Part shown: piece after piece, positions 45,159 to 54,500 of the stretch
How positions within the stretch are numbered: position 1 is the first letter of the stretch
How the letters are laid out: the number at the start of each line of letters is the position of its first letter
NCBI RefSeq assembly: GCF_900115015.1
Contig: NZ_FOUZ01000008.1
Span: forward strand, 1-64,000
Source: Algoriella xinjiangensis
Lineage (GTDB): Bacteria > Bacteroidota > Bacteroidia > Flavobacteriales > Weeksellaceae
Direction of reading: 5' to 3'
DNA: 64,000 bases
Made by a program: the position numbers and the translations under genes
Notes under the pieces: model-generated
Databases searched by the model: none
Told to the model about the DNA's origin: nothing
The model's input: the letters and a program-made list of their open reading frames with translations, nothing else

Positions 45159-45737
45159 TTATTTCTTTACAAATTTTGTTAAAATGACAATTAATTGACC
45201 ATCAACTTTCCCTTCAATTTGCTCTGTATTATCGTGTACCAAACGAATGTTACGAACAGCAGTTCCTATTTTCGCATTAATAGTAGAACCTTTTACATCC
45301 AAATCTTTGATTAACGTAACTGTATCTCCGCTCACCAAAACATTTCCGTTGCTGTCTTTGTGCAAATCAACACTTCCATCACCTTCGTGATCACCAGAAG
45401 CTTTTGCCCATTCTAAATTATCATCATCCAAATACATCATATCCAAAGCATCGGCAGCCCAAGATTCGTTTCTGAAACGATTTAACATTCGCCAAGAAAG
45501 CACTTGTATTGCAGGAACTTCGCTCCACATAGAAGTTAATAAAAATGATTCCCAATAATTTGCATCTAATTCTTCTTTTTTCTCAATTTGATTGATACAT
45601 TTTTTTGTAATGTACACATTTCGATCAGGATTACTACTTGCATCAGGATTAACTTCGTAAATCGCTAAATCTTCTGTTACGCCAGAAAGTTCACATTGAT
45701 TTCCGCTTCTTTCTTGTAAAAATGTTTCTAATTTCAT
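45159..45737 (-). CDS. PhnA-domain protein
   Basis: A 192-residue cytosolic protein. The C-terminal 70 residues form a PhnA/YjdM domain (KDSNGNVLVSGDTVTLIKDL, VKGSTINAKIGTAVRNIRL). The N-terminal zinc-ribbon region is altered: CELSG is retained, but the second CxxC-like pair is not obvious, and an extra helical segment (WESFLLTSMWSEVPAIQVLS) is inserted. Despite the old name, a direct role in phosphonate use is not established for this family. It has its own -7 element. Confidence 0.85.
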   Translation of the reverse strand: MKLETFLQERSGNQCELSGVTEDLAIYEVNPDASSNPDRNVYITKKCINQIEKKEELDANYWESFLLTSMWSEVPAIQVLSWRMLNRFRNESWAADALDMMYLDDDNLEWAKASGDHEGDGSVDLHKDSNGNVLVSGDTVTLIKDLDVKGSTINAKIGTAVRNIRLVHDNTEQIEGKVDGQLIVILTKFVKK

Positions 45738-45760
45738 GTATTGAATTTATTATCTTTTTG

Positions 45761-45768
45761 CAAAGATA
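45761..45768 (-). promoter_or_regulatory. -7 element (TATCTTTG) of the PhnA gene
   Basis: An exact TAnnTTTG match on the minus strand, 23 nt before the ATG at 45737. Confidence 0.55.
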
Positions 45769-45846
45769 ACTTTTATTTAGAATTAGAAGTTTTATGGTAT
45801 TTGTATAAAGTTTTATTTAAATTCGTTTAGAATAAAAAATCAACCT

Positions 45847-46698
45847 ATGTTAGTAAAAAAGAACTCAGGAGAATTAATTCCATATAATCCAAATGCATTA
45901 AAACGATCTTTAACAAAATCTGGCGCTAAAAAAGAGGAAGTAGAAGATGTTTTTGAGAAAATATCAAAAGATTTATACGAAGGTATTACAACACGAGAAT
46001 TATACCGCACAGCTTTTCAGTATCTCAAAGATTACAGAAGTTCGTATGCTGCGCGTTACAGTTTAAAGCGTGCTTTGAGAGATTTAGGACCAGAAGGTTA
46101 TTATTTCGAAATGTGGTTTGCGCGCGTTATGCAAGCTGCGGGTTACGAAACAATTCATTCAGAAACTGTACAAGGAAATGCTGTAACACACGAAATTGAT
46201 GTGGTTGCAGCAAAAGAAAATCAATTAATTTTTTGCGAATGTAAATTCAGAAATGATGAAGAAGCAAAAATTAGTGTTACAACACCTATGTATTTTTTAT
46301 CGCGAATGAAAGATGTTGAGCAACATACTTATCATTTTTTTGGACGAGATATGAAACCTTCAAAAGGATATTTGGTAACCAATGCTTATTTAACAACAGA
46401 TAGTATTGAGTTCGCAAATTATTATGGAATTGGACTTATTTCGTGGGATTATCCAGAAAATAAAAGTATAAAATATTTGGTTGATAATGCAGGTTTGTAT
46501 CCTGTTACATGTTTAACGACTTTGACCGATGAACAAGAAAAAATACTTTTATCTAAGGATTGTATTTTAGTAAAAGATTTGGTTCAAAATCAAAAAATAT
46601 TAGACAGTTTAAATCTTTCAAAAGAAATTATGGACGCTGTTTTAGAAGAAGCAAATGATTTATTAGCCATAGAAAATTTTTCGTGCGAAATCGAATAA
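45847..46698 (+). CDS. ATP-cone domain fused to an Mrr-like PD-(D/E)XK nuclease
   Basis: A 283-residue cytosolic protein. Residues 1-85 are an ATP-cone, the nucleotide-sensing domain of ribonucleotide reductases and NrdR (MLVKKNSGELIPYNPNALKR, SLTKSGAKKEEVEDVFEKI). Residues about 95-215 form a restriction-endonuclease-like fold: GYYFEMWFARVMQAAGYE, HEIDVVAAKENQLIFCECKF (Asp, then E-x-K), and the closing strand SKGYLVTNAYLTTDS. The C-terminal 60 residues are helical. There is no zinc ribbon, so it is not NrdR. It suggests a nuclease gated by ATP/dATP. The target is unknown. Confidence 0.82.
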   Translation: MLVKKNSGELIPYNPNALKRSLTKSGAKKEEVEDVFEKISKDLYEGITTRELYRTAFQYLKDYRSSYAARYSLKRALRDLGPEGYYFEMWFARVMQAAGYETIHSETVQGNAVTHEIDVVAAKENQLIFCECKFRNDEEAKISVTTPMYFLSRMKDVEQHTYHFFGRDMKPSKGYLVTNAYLTTDSIEFANYYGIGLISWDYPENKSIKYLVDNAGLYPVTCLTTLTDEQEKILLSKDCILVKDLVQNQKILDSLNLSKEIMDAVLEEANDLLAIENFSCEIE

Positions 46699-46708
46699 AA
46701 TCAAATAA

Positions 46709-46736
46709 AAAAAGAAGCTCAATTGAGCTTCTTTTT
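46709..46736. terminator. Bidirectional terminator
   Basis: Perfect 14-bp arms 46709-46722 and 46723-46736 between convergent genes. Confidence 0.8.
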
Positions 46737-46740
46737 GATT

Positions 46741-47208
46741 TTATAATTCCTTAAACATATCAAAACTTTCTTTGTGATCGCACCAAAATTCATCCAAATT
46801 TATCATGCGTTGTTTTAGAAAAGAAATCAACTCAGGCCAATCACTTTCTCTAAAAATACTCACATTTTCTAAACGCGTTTTGATGGTTGCAATTTGCTTG
46901 CCTTGTTCATCATAATCGTCTTTTGTCCACACCCAATCTTCGCCCAAATAACCTTTCAGTACATTGTCATACATTTCAAACTGCTCATAAATTAATTCTT
47001 GAACAGACGGATCTGGATGAGCAATTTCTATAGAAACTTCAGCAAATTTGCGTTCAATATCAGTACGAAAAAATATTCCCTTTACGTCTGTTTTATAATT
47101 CACCCAATTTGTACGGTTTCCTTCGGCATTCATTTGCAATTTCATGTACGTTCCGTACGAAATCCAAAATTCTTTTTTTATGCGATAAGCTTCTTCTTTC
47201 GAAAACAA
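46741..47208 (-). CDS. DUF4268-family protein
   Basis: A 155-residue cytosolic protein matching DUF4268: FSKEEAYRIKKEFWISYGTY, NRTNWVNYKTDVKGIFFR, KFAEVSIEIAHPD. This domain is often found with, or as part of, PD-(D/E)XK-type proteins, but here it stands alone and converges with the ATP-cone nuclease gene. A direct functional link is not shown. Function unknown. Confidence 0.8.
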   Translation of the reverse strand: MFSKEEAYRIKKEFWISYGTYMKLQMNAEGNRTNWVNYKTDVKGIFFRTDIERKFAEVSIEIAHPDPSVQELIYEQFEMYDNVLKGYLGEDWVWTKDDYDEQGKQIATIKTRLENVSIFRESDWPELISFLKQRMINLDEFWCDHKESFDMFKEL

Positions 47209-47294
47209 AATGATATTTTTTTTTTACAAAAATCGGGTTTAATTCGCGAAATGCAAAATTTAGGTTAAAATAGCTTGGTTTGATTCTTGTTCTG

Positions 47295-47302
47295 TAAATT
47301 TG
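47295..47302 (+). promoter_or_regulatory. -7 element (TAAATTTG) of the TlpA-like gene
   Basis: An exact TAnnTTTG match, 27 nt before the ATG at 47330. Confidence 0.5.
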
Positions 47303-47329
47303 ATAAATTTTAATCTTAATAATAATTGA

Positions 47330-47821
47330 ATGAAAATAATCTCTTTTTTAAGCTGTATTCTGCTTTTATCTTTTTCTAATTTAAAAGCACAAGATTTAGC
47401 GATAGAAACGGTGAAATACGAAGCTTTGCACGATAAAATTGCAAGTTATAAAGACCAAGTTGTTGTGGTTAATTTCTGGGCAACTTGGTGCGCACCTTGT
47501 GTAGAAGAAATTCCGGCTTTTATGGAAATCAATGAAAAATATAAAAATAATCCAAACTTTAAAATGTTATTGGTTTCATTAGATCGTCCAAAAGTTATCA
47601 ATAAAGTCAATCAATTTATCAAAGATAATCATGTAACAACAGAAGTTCTTTTGTTGGATGATACAAAACGTATGAACGAATGGATTCCGTCTTTTGATGC
47701 GTCTTGGGGAGGAAATATACCTGTAACTGTTATTTACAACAAAGGCGAAAAAGTTGCTTTTCACGGACAAGCAATGACAAAATTTGAGCTTGAAGATGAA
47801 ATTTTAGAGTATTTAAAATAA
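47330..47821 (+). CDS. TlpA-like periplasmic thioredoxin-family protein
   Basis: A 163-residue exported thiol-disulfide oxidoreductase. A signal peptide (about 1-20, ending at LKAQ) is followed by a thioredoxin fold with VVVNFWATWCAPCVEEIPAF, giving the CxxC pair W-C-A-P-C at about residues 53-58, and the cis-Pro strand NIPVTVIYNKG. TlpA/ResA proteins reduce periplasmic disulfides, for example on apocytochrome c. It is monocistronic, with a terminator after it. Confidence 0.9.
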   Translation: MKIISFLSCILLLSFSNLKAQDLAIETVKYEALHDKIASYKDQVVVVNFWATWCAPCVEEIPAFMEINEKYKNNPNFKMLLVSLDRPKVINKVNQFIKDNHVTTEVLLLDDTKRMNEWIPSFDASWGGNIPVTVIYNKGEKVAFHGQAMTKFELEDEILEYLK

Positions 47822-47876
47822 TCGCATAAAATCTATTTTATCATTAATTATGATAATTTAAGGTATCATTTAACTA

Positions 47877-47912
47877 AAAAAACTCTTGAATTTGTTTTCA
47901 AGAGTTTTTTTG
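47877..47912 (+). terminator. Terminator of the TlpA-like gene
   Basis: Arms 47877-47890 and 47897-47910 (AAAAAACTCTTGAA / TTCAAGAGTTTTTT). Confidence 0.75.
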
Positions 47913-47947
47913 TTTTTGTAAGTTTATATCAACGTAAAACTACAATA

Positions 47948-48403
47948 ATGAGTAAAAAACATATTCGTAAAGAAGTAATTGATTATTTGATTCAATTAAA
48001 GAGAAAAGAAATAGAAGCCTTAAAAGAATCGTATAAAATTTACGCAGAAGGTGCAGATTTAGACGAAGAATCTACATTAGAATTAGATGATTTTTCGCAA
48101 CAAAATCAATCTACAGATGCCGCTCGTAATTTATTGGTCAGAATAAATCAAGCAACAAATGATTTAAATGAATTTGTAACTGTTCGTCCAGAATTGGTTG
48201 ACGAAATTACAGAAGGTAATGTTGTTTTTACAAATAAATTAAACTTTGTAATTGGTTTATCTTTTAAAGATTTTGAATGGGAAAATAAAAAATTTGTTGG
48301 AATAAGCACTGAAGCACCAATTTTTGGAGCACTTGTAGGCAAACGAGAAGGTGACAAAGTTGAGTTTAATGGAATTGAATATACAATTGAAGAAATTTTA
48401 TAA
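47948..48403 (+). CDS. GreA/GreB-like transcription elongation factor family protein
   Basis: A 151-residue cytosolic protein. An N-terminal helical region (KRKEIEALKESYKIYAEG) could form a short coiled coil. The C-terminal 60 residues look like the FKBP-like domain of Gre factors (APIFGALVGKREGDKVEFNG). The long secondary-channel coiled coil of true GreA is shortened or absent, so it may act as a Gre-like regulator and not as a cleavage factor. The MBL hydrolase gene begins 2 nt after its stop. Confidence 0.7.
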   Translation: MSKKHIRKEVIDYLIQLKRKEIEALKESYKIYAEGADLDEESTLELDDFSQQNQSTDAARNLLVRINQATNDLNEFVTVRPELVDEITEGNVVFTNKLNFVIGLSFKDFEWENKKFVGISTEAPIFGALVGKREGDKVEFNGIEYTIEEIL

Positions 48404-48405
48404 TT

Positions 48406-49305
48406 ATGCCTAAAATTCATACAATAGATTTAAATTTTCAGCACGAAAATGAAGCTATCGCAACTTATTTAATCGAAACAGAACAAGGTCCGATTTTAGT
48501 TGATCCAGGACCATATTCTACTTTCGAAAATTTAAAAGCAGGTATCGAAGCTTTGGGTTGGCGTGTTATTGATATCGAAAATATATTAATTACACACATT
48601 CATTTTGATCATGCTGGTGCTGCGTGGAAGTTTACAGAACATGGTGCAACCGTTTTTGTAAATCCGATTGGTTTGCCGCATCTTAAAAATCCAGAAAAAT
48701 TATGGGAATCTGCCAAAATGATTTATGGTGACAACATGGATAGTTTATGGGGCGAAATGAAACCTATTGACGAAGAATTTTTGGTTGGTTTATCAGATGG
48801 ACAAAGTGTAGAGTTTGGAGATGCTGTTTTCGAAACTATTTACACGCCAGGACACGCTGTACATCATAATGCGTATATGTTAGACGATGTTATTTTTACA
48901 GGTGATGTTGCAGGTGTAAAGATAGAAAATGGACCAGTTGTACCGCCATGTCCGCCGCCAGATATTAATATTGAGTTGTGGAAACAATCTATTGCAAAGT
49001 TGAGAAAATTAAATGCAAAAGGTATTTATCCGACGCATTATGGTTATCACGAAAATGTAGATGAGCATTTTAACCAATTAGAAATTGTTTTAGATGCTTG
49101 GTCAAATTACATGAAACCGATGTATGATGACAATTTATCGGCAGAAGAAATTACGCCCGTTTTTGTAGATTATGTGACAACAAAATACAAAGAATTGGGA
49201 TTGAATGAAGAGCAAATTCAGGTTTATGAATATGCAAATCCTACGTGGATGTCTGTAAATGGACTTTTACGTTATTGGAAATTGAAAGAACAAGGAAGAA
49301 TATAA
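48406..49305 (+). CDS. Metallo-beta-lactamase-fold hydrolase
   Basis: A 299-residue cytosolic enzyme. The metal site is visible: THIHFDHAG (H-x-H-x-D-H, about 65-70), the next His in YTPGHAVHHNAYM, Asp in VIFTGDVAG and a last His in YPTHYGYHEN. The C-terminal helical extension (about 210-299) resembles glyoxalase II-type or lactonase-type MBL proteins. The substrate is unknown. It is co-translated with the Gre-like gene and ends in a strong bidirectional hairpin. Confidence 0.85.
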   Translation: MPKIHTIDLNFQHENEAIATYLIETEQGPILVDPGPYSTFENLKAGIEALGWRVIDIENILITHIHFDHAGAAWKFTEHGATVFVNPIGLPHLKNPEKLWESAKMIYGDNMDSLWGEMKPIDEEFLVGLSDGQSVEFGDAVFETIYTPGHAVHHNAYMLDDVIFTGDVAGVKIENGPVVPPCPPPDINIELWKQSIAKLRKLNAKGIYPTHYGYHENVDEHFNQLEIVLDAWSNYMKPMYDDNLSAEEITPVFVDYVTTKYKELGLNEEQIQVYEYANPTWMSVNGLLRYWKLKEQGRI

Positions 49306-49310
49306 ATTGT

Positions 49311-49342
49311 AAAAAAGCTGTCAAAATTTTGACAGCTTTTTT
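49311..49342. terminator. Bidirectional terminator
   Basis: Perfect 16-bp arms 49311-49326 and 49327-49342 (AAAAAAGCTGTCAAAA and complement). It overlaps the last base of the convergent GH12 stop. Confidence 0.8.
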
Positions 49343-50109
49343 TATTCAATCTCTAAATCGTATTGATGAATGGTGATATCTCCAGTTGATGTCAAAACTT
49401 CTGTTCCAAATTCAAATGATGATAAATAGATATTTTGTCCAATAAAATTTCTTTTTTTCAATTCATCAATCAATTCCAAAACATTTACTTTTCCAGTTGT
49501 ACGTTTCTCTTTTCGTACAAACGCAATATAATCCCAGCTTGTATTTAATTCTTTTTTAACCAAATGACCTTTGTAAAGATCATATTGTCCAAAAGAAGTT
49601 AAAACGCTTCCTACTTTTTTACCAAAAGGTTTAAATTTATTGTAATCTTCCCAAATCATCACTTCAATTCCAATTGTCTGCAACGTTACTTTTGGTGAAT
49701 GATGCAACCAAAAATCGAATGCTAAATTGTATTTTTTATCATTTACATTTAAAGTCGTTTTATAGGTAACATCAAAGGTTTTTATTGAATTGATATTCTT
49801 AAAATAATTATCCGTTTTTACATCTGTCAAATTTTGCCAAGCACTTTCACCGTAAAATATTTCGGGATAACCAAGTACACCGTACGATTTTCCTGGCGTA
49901 GACCATTTCCAACCAGCAACGGTATTTTGAGTAAAAATAGTTTGCGAATAAATTCCTTTTTTAGCTTTATGTTCGCCCCATTTGTTATTATTTATGACAT
50001 ATTTCTGCCAATTTAATGTTGCGCCATTTTCAGTTTTTTCTTGGTAATTATTTTGCGCGAAACTAAAATTTGCAATAATTAGTAAAAGGAATGATAAAAT
50101 TGTTTTCAT
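49342..50109 (-). CDS. Glycoside hydrolase family 12-like enzyme
   Basis: The ATG at 50109 (MKTILSFLLLIIANFSFAQ) gives a clean signal peptide; an upstream in-frame ATG lies within the previous gene's terminator. The mature protein of about 237 residues has the GH12 beta-jelly-roll pattern: AGWKWSTPGKSYGVLGYPEI, the nucleophile strand IEVMIWED (E149), WDYIAFVRKEK and the acid/base strand SSFEFGTEVLTSTGD (E237). GH12 enzymes hydrolyse beta-1,4-glucans or xyloglucan. No carbohydrate-binding module, SusCD pair or sorting domain is present. Family call rests on these motifs only. Confidence 0.72.
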   Translation of the reverse strand: MKTILSFLLLIIANFSFAQNNYQEKTENGATLNWQKYVINNNKWGEHKAKKGIYSQTIFTQNTVAGWKWSTPGKSYGVLGYPEIFYGESAWQNLTDVKTDNYFKNINSIKTFDVTYKTTLNVNDKKYNLAFDFWLHHSPKVTLQTIGIEVMIWEDYNKFKPFGKKVGSVLTSFGQYDLYKGHLVKKELNTSWDYIAFVRKEKRTTGKVNVLELIDELKKRNFIGQNIYLSSFEFGTEVLTSTGDITIHQYDLEIE

Positions 50110-50126
50110 AATGAATTGAAATAAAA

Positions 50127-50146
50127 AAGGATGCAAACGCATCCTT
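50127..50146 (-). terminator. Terminator of the FabK/NMO gene
   Basis: AAGGATGC (50127-50134) pairs with GCATCCTT (50139-50146); a T-run follows on the minus-strand side. Confidence 0.7.
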
Positions 50147-50171
50147 GTAAAAATAACTAAAAAATTATGAA

Positions 50172-51113
50172 TTATAGTTTGATTAAATTTTCTTTTGCAC
50201 GTTGAAAATCAACCAATAAATCATCAAAAACTTCTGCAACAGTTGGTATAGAATCAATTAACGACGAAACTTGTCCTATTTCTAATTCTCCATTTACCAA
50301 ATCGCCTTCAAACATTCCTTTTTTAGAACGTCCTCTACCCAAAAGTTCTTTTAATTCTTCTGCCGTTGTTCCTTTTGTATATTTTTCTTGAACTTGATTA
50401 TAAAATTCATTTTTAATTAATCTGACAGGTGCTAATTCTTTTAAAGTCAATTGCGTATCGCCTTCTTGTGCATTTACAATAACATCTTTAAATGCTTGAT
50501 TTGCTGATGATTCTTGCGTCGCTGCAAATCGAGAACCTATTTGTACGCCATCTGCACCAAGTGCCATTGCTGCCAAAATTTGGGCACCAGTTCCAATTCC
50601 GCCCGCAGCAATTAATGGTATGTCAATATGTTTTCTGACATTCGGAACAAGACATAAAGTCGTCGTTTCCTCTCTGCCATTATGTCCACCTGCCTCAAAA
50701 CCTTCTGCCACGACAGCGTCAACTCCCGCATCTTGCGATTTTAACGCAAATTTTGCACTACTCACAACATGGGCAACAGTTATTCCTTCTTTTTTTAAAA
50801 TTTCTGTCCAAGTTTTTGGATTACCTGCCGAAGTAAAAACTGTTTTAACTCCTTCTTCAATAATGATTTGCATAATCTCTTCAATATTTGGGTATAACAT
50901 GGGTACATTTACACCAAAAGGATGATTTGTAGCAGCTTTACACTTCTGGATATGCTCTCTCAAAACATCAGGATACATGCTTCCAGCCCCGATTAAACCT
51001 AGTCCTCCAGCATTACTAACTGCTGATGCTAATCGCCATCCGCTGTTCCAAATCATACCACCTTGAATAATTGGGTATTTTATTGCAAATAATTTTGTTA
51101 TATTCGTGTCCAT
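50172..51113 (-). CDS. Nitronate monooxygenase / FabK-type enoyl-ACP reductase family protein
   Basis: The ATG at 51113 (MDTNITKLFAIKYPIIQGGM) is the family N-terminus; the in-frame extension to 51176 is not. The 313-residue FMN TIM-barrel has PIIQGGMIW at the start, VVAEGFEAGGHNG (phosphate/FMN region and the His used by FabK/NMO enzymes) and IAAGGIGTGAQILAAMALGADGV. Nitronate oxidation and enoyl-ACP reduction cannot be told apart from sequence here. Confidence 0.85.
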   Translation of the reverse strand: MDTNITKLFAIKYPIIQGGMIWNSGWRLASAVSNAGGLGLIGAGSMYPDVLREHIQKCKAATNHPFGVNVPMLYPNIEEIMQIIIEEGVKTVFTSAGNPKTWTEILKKEGITVAHVVSSAKFALKSQDAGVDAVVAEGFEAGGHNGREETTTLCLVPNVRKHIDIPLIAAGGIGTGAQILAAMALGADGVQIGSRFAATQESSANQAFKDVIVNAQEGDTQLTLKELAPVRLIKNEFYNQVQEKYTKGTTAEELKELLGRGRSKKGMFEGDLVNGELEIGQVSSLIDSIPTVAEVFDDLLVDFQRAKENLIKL

Positions 51114-51281
51114 TTTTCTATATTTAGAAATAAAAAGTAAATAATTAGATAAAAGTAAATAATTTAATTTTAACATAAATACTGACAGTTTGACTTTGGC
51201 AAATTATTTGATTTGCAAAATCGAAATTTAGATAATAATTAGAGTTTAATTGTCTCTACTAATAATAAAAAATATAAAGCT

Positions 51282-51503
51282 ATGTATTGGACTTTAGAAT
51301 TGGCATCTTATTTAAGTGATGCTCCTTGGCCAGCAACAAAAGATGAATTAATTGATTATGCAATTCGTACTGGTGCACCATTAGAGGTGGTAGAAAATTT
51401 ACAATCTATAGAGGACGAAGGAGATTCTTACGAAAGTATTGAAGAAATTTGGGCTGACTATCCAACGGATGATGATTTCCTTTGGAACGAGGACGAATAT
51501 TAA
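51282..51503 (+). CDS. DUF2795-family small acidic protein
   Basis: A 73-residue protein with the DUF2795 pattern: YLSDAPWPATKDELIDYAI, ..GAPLEVVENLQSIEDEGD, then a strongly acidic tail. Conserved in Bacteroidota; function unknown. Monocistronic, with a hairpin after the stop and secA downstream. Confidence 0.85.
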   Translation: MYWTLELASYLSDAPWPATKDELIDYAIRTGAPLEVVENLQSIEDEGDSYESIEEIWADYPTDDDFLWNEDEY

Positions 51504-51508
51504 ATTTT

Positions 51509-51533
51509 AAAAAGCCCAAATTGGGGCTTTTTT
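51509..51533 (+). terminator. Terminator of the DUF2795 gene
   Basis: AAAAAGCCC (51509-51517) pairs with GGGCTTTTT (51524-51532), followed by T residues. Confidence 0.7.
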
Positions 51534-51566
51534 CAATTCTATAACCTATAAATAACATAGTTAACG

Positions 51567-51574
51567 TATATTTG
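51567..51574 (+). promoter_or_regulatory. -7 element (TATATTTG) of secA
   Basis: An exact TAnnTTTG match, 22 nt before the ATG at 51597 and 58 nt before the ATG at 51633. Confidence 0.55.
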
Positions 51575-51596
51575 TGTCTACTTAGCACCTAAATAT

Positions 51597-54500
51597 ATGG
51601 TTGCTAATTTGGACGAAGAACGACAGAACAATATGAACATTTTAAATAAAATTTTACAAGGATTCTTAGGTGATAAGAATGCGAAAGATGTAAAAGAATT
51701 ACAAAAATATGTTGACTTAGCAAATGAAGCTGGTCAAACTCTTTCTTCATTATCAATTGATGAATTAAGAGCTAAAACTTTTGAATTTAAAGCAAAAATT
51801 GCTGACGCAACAAAAGATTTTAAAATTCAGATCGATGACTTGAAAAAACAAGTTGAAGAAACTGAAGACTTTACTGCAAAAGAAGATTTATATGCACAAA
51901 TTGATAAAATCAATAAACAAGCATATGATGTAGAGGAAAAGATTTTATTAGAAATTTTACCAGAAGCTTTTGCTGTAATGCGCGAAACAGGTAAACGTTT
52001 TACAGAAAATGAAACTTTAGAAGTTCAGGCTTCTGAGTTTGATAAAGTTTTAGTAAACCGTGGACATGATTTTGTTTCATTAAAAGATGACACAACTGCA
52101 ATTTGGCAAAACTCTTGGGATGCCGCTGGTCGTCAAGTAACTTGGGATATGTCTCATTACGACGTACAGTTTATTGGTGGTTCTGCGCTTCACTTAGGAC
52201 GTATTGCAGAGATGCAAACCGGTGAGGGTAAAACATTAGTTGCAACATTACCAATGTATTTAAATGCATTAACAGGTCGTGGTGTGCATTTAGTAACGGT
52301 GAATGATTATTTGGCAAAACGTGATATGGCGTGGATGCGTCCTATTTTCTCGTTTCACGGACTATCTGTAGATTGTATTGATAATCATCAACCAAACTCG
52401 CCAGGACGTCGCGAAGCATATGCATGTGACATTGTTTACGGTACAAATAACGAATTTGGTTTCGATTATTTACGTGACAATATGGCAAATACACCTGATG
52501 CTTTAGTACAACGCGAATTAAATTATGCAATTGTCGATGAGGTCGATTCTGTATTAATTGATGATGCACGTACACCTTTGATTATTTCTGGTCCAGTTCC
52601 GCAAGGAGATCGTCATGAATTTGATGTTTTAAAACCAAAAATTGATCGTTTATATAACATGCAACGCGAGTTGTTAGGAAAAACATTAAACGAAGCAAAA
52701 ACATTATTTAAACAAGGTGACACAAAAGAAGGAGGTTTCAAATTATACCAAGTTTTCCGTGGATTACCAAAATACAAACCATTAATTAAGTTTTTATCGC
52801 AAGATGGTATTCGTGCACAGTTACAAAAAACAGAAGCACATTTCATTCAAGATAATAACCGTGAAATGCCTAAAGTGGACGAACACTTATATTTCACAAT
52901 TGATGAAAAACAAAATCAATCAGATTTAACAGATAAAGGAATTGAGTATTTGTCTAAAGGAATGGAAGACGATGATTTCTTCGTTTTACCAGATGTTTCG
53001 ACAAATATTGGTGCAATTGAAAATTCTGGAAAAAGCCCCGAAGAAATTCTTCAAATGAAAGAAGAGTTTTTCCGCGAATTCTCTATCAAATCTGAGCGTA
53101 TCCATACATTAAACCAATTATTAAAAGCCTATACATTATTTGAAAACGATAATGAATATGTTGTTGTAGATGGTGAAGTAAAAATTGTAGATGAATCTAC
53201 AGGTCGTATTATGGATGGTCGTCGTTATTCTGACGGTTTACACCAAGCGATTGAAGCGAAAGAAAATGTAAAAATTGAAGCAGCAACACAAACGTTTGCA
53301 ACAGTTACTTTACAAAATTACTTCCGTATGTACAACAAGTTATGTGGTATGACTGGTACAGCGGAAACGGAAGCTGGTGAGTTTTGGGAAATCTATAAAT
53401 TAGATGTAGTTTCTATTCCTACAAACCGTCCAATTTTACGTAATGATAAAAACGACGTTGTTTTTAAAACAAATCGTGAAAAATATAAAGCAGTAATCGA
53501 AGAGATTACAAAATTATCGCAAGAAGAAAAACGTCCTGTTTTAGTTGGTACAACTAATGTTGAGGTTTCAGAATTATTGTCAAAAGCATTAAATTTACGT
53601 GGTATTAAACACAACGTATTAAATGCAAAATTGCATAAAAAAGAAGCTGATATTGTAACAGAAGCTGGTAAACCAGGAGCTGTAACAATTGCAACAAACA
53701 TGGCTGGTCGTGGTACCGATATCAAATTAACAAAAGAAGTTAAAGAATACGGTGGATTAGCAATTATTGGTACAGAACGTCATGATTCTCGTCGTGTAGA
53801 CCGTCAGTTACGTGGTCGTGCAGGTCGTCAAGGTGATCCAGGTTCGTCTCAATTCTTTGTGTCATTAGAAGATAGCTTAATGCGTTTATTTGGTTCAGAA
53901 AGAATCGCTAAATTAATGGACCGTATGGGACATAAAGATGGTGATATGATTGAACATTCTATGATTACAAAATCTATTGAACGTGCGCAGAAAAAAGTTG
54001 AAGAAAACAACTTTGGTATTCGTAAACGTTTGTTAGAGTATGATGATGTAATGAACAAACAACGTGAAGTAATTTACAAACGTCGTCACAATGCATTATT
54101 CGGAGAAAGATTAGAAGTAGATATCGCAAACATGATTTTTGATGTTTCTGCATCTATCGTACAATCAAACAAAGATTTTGAAGATTTTGGTCAATATGAA
54201 TTAGATTTAATCAAGTATTTTACAATGGGTACGCCTGTTACAGAAGACGAATTTAGATCTAAATCAATCAAAGATTTAACAAATATTACGTACGAAGCTG
54301 CAGTTGCAGATTACAAAGTTCGTATGAAATATGTTGCAGAAACTGCTTTCCCTGTTATTTCGGGCGTTTTCGAAAATCAAGGACATATGTTTTCTCGTAT
54401 TCAAGTTCCGTTTACAGATGGAATTCGCGAAATGACTGTTGTTTGTGATTTAAAAGAAGCATACGAATCTCATGCAAAAACATTAATCAAAGATTTTGAA

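Noticed and set aside
45847-46698. NrdR, the repressor of ribonucleotide reductase genes
   Set aside because: It has the ATP-cone but no N-terminal zinc ribbon, and instead has a nuclease-like domain with an ExK motif.
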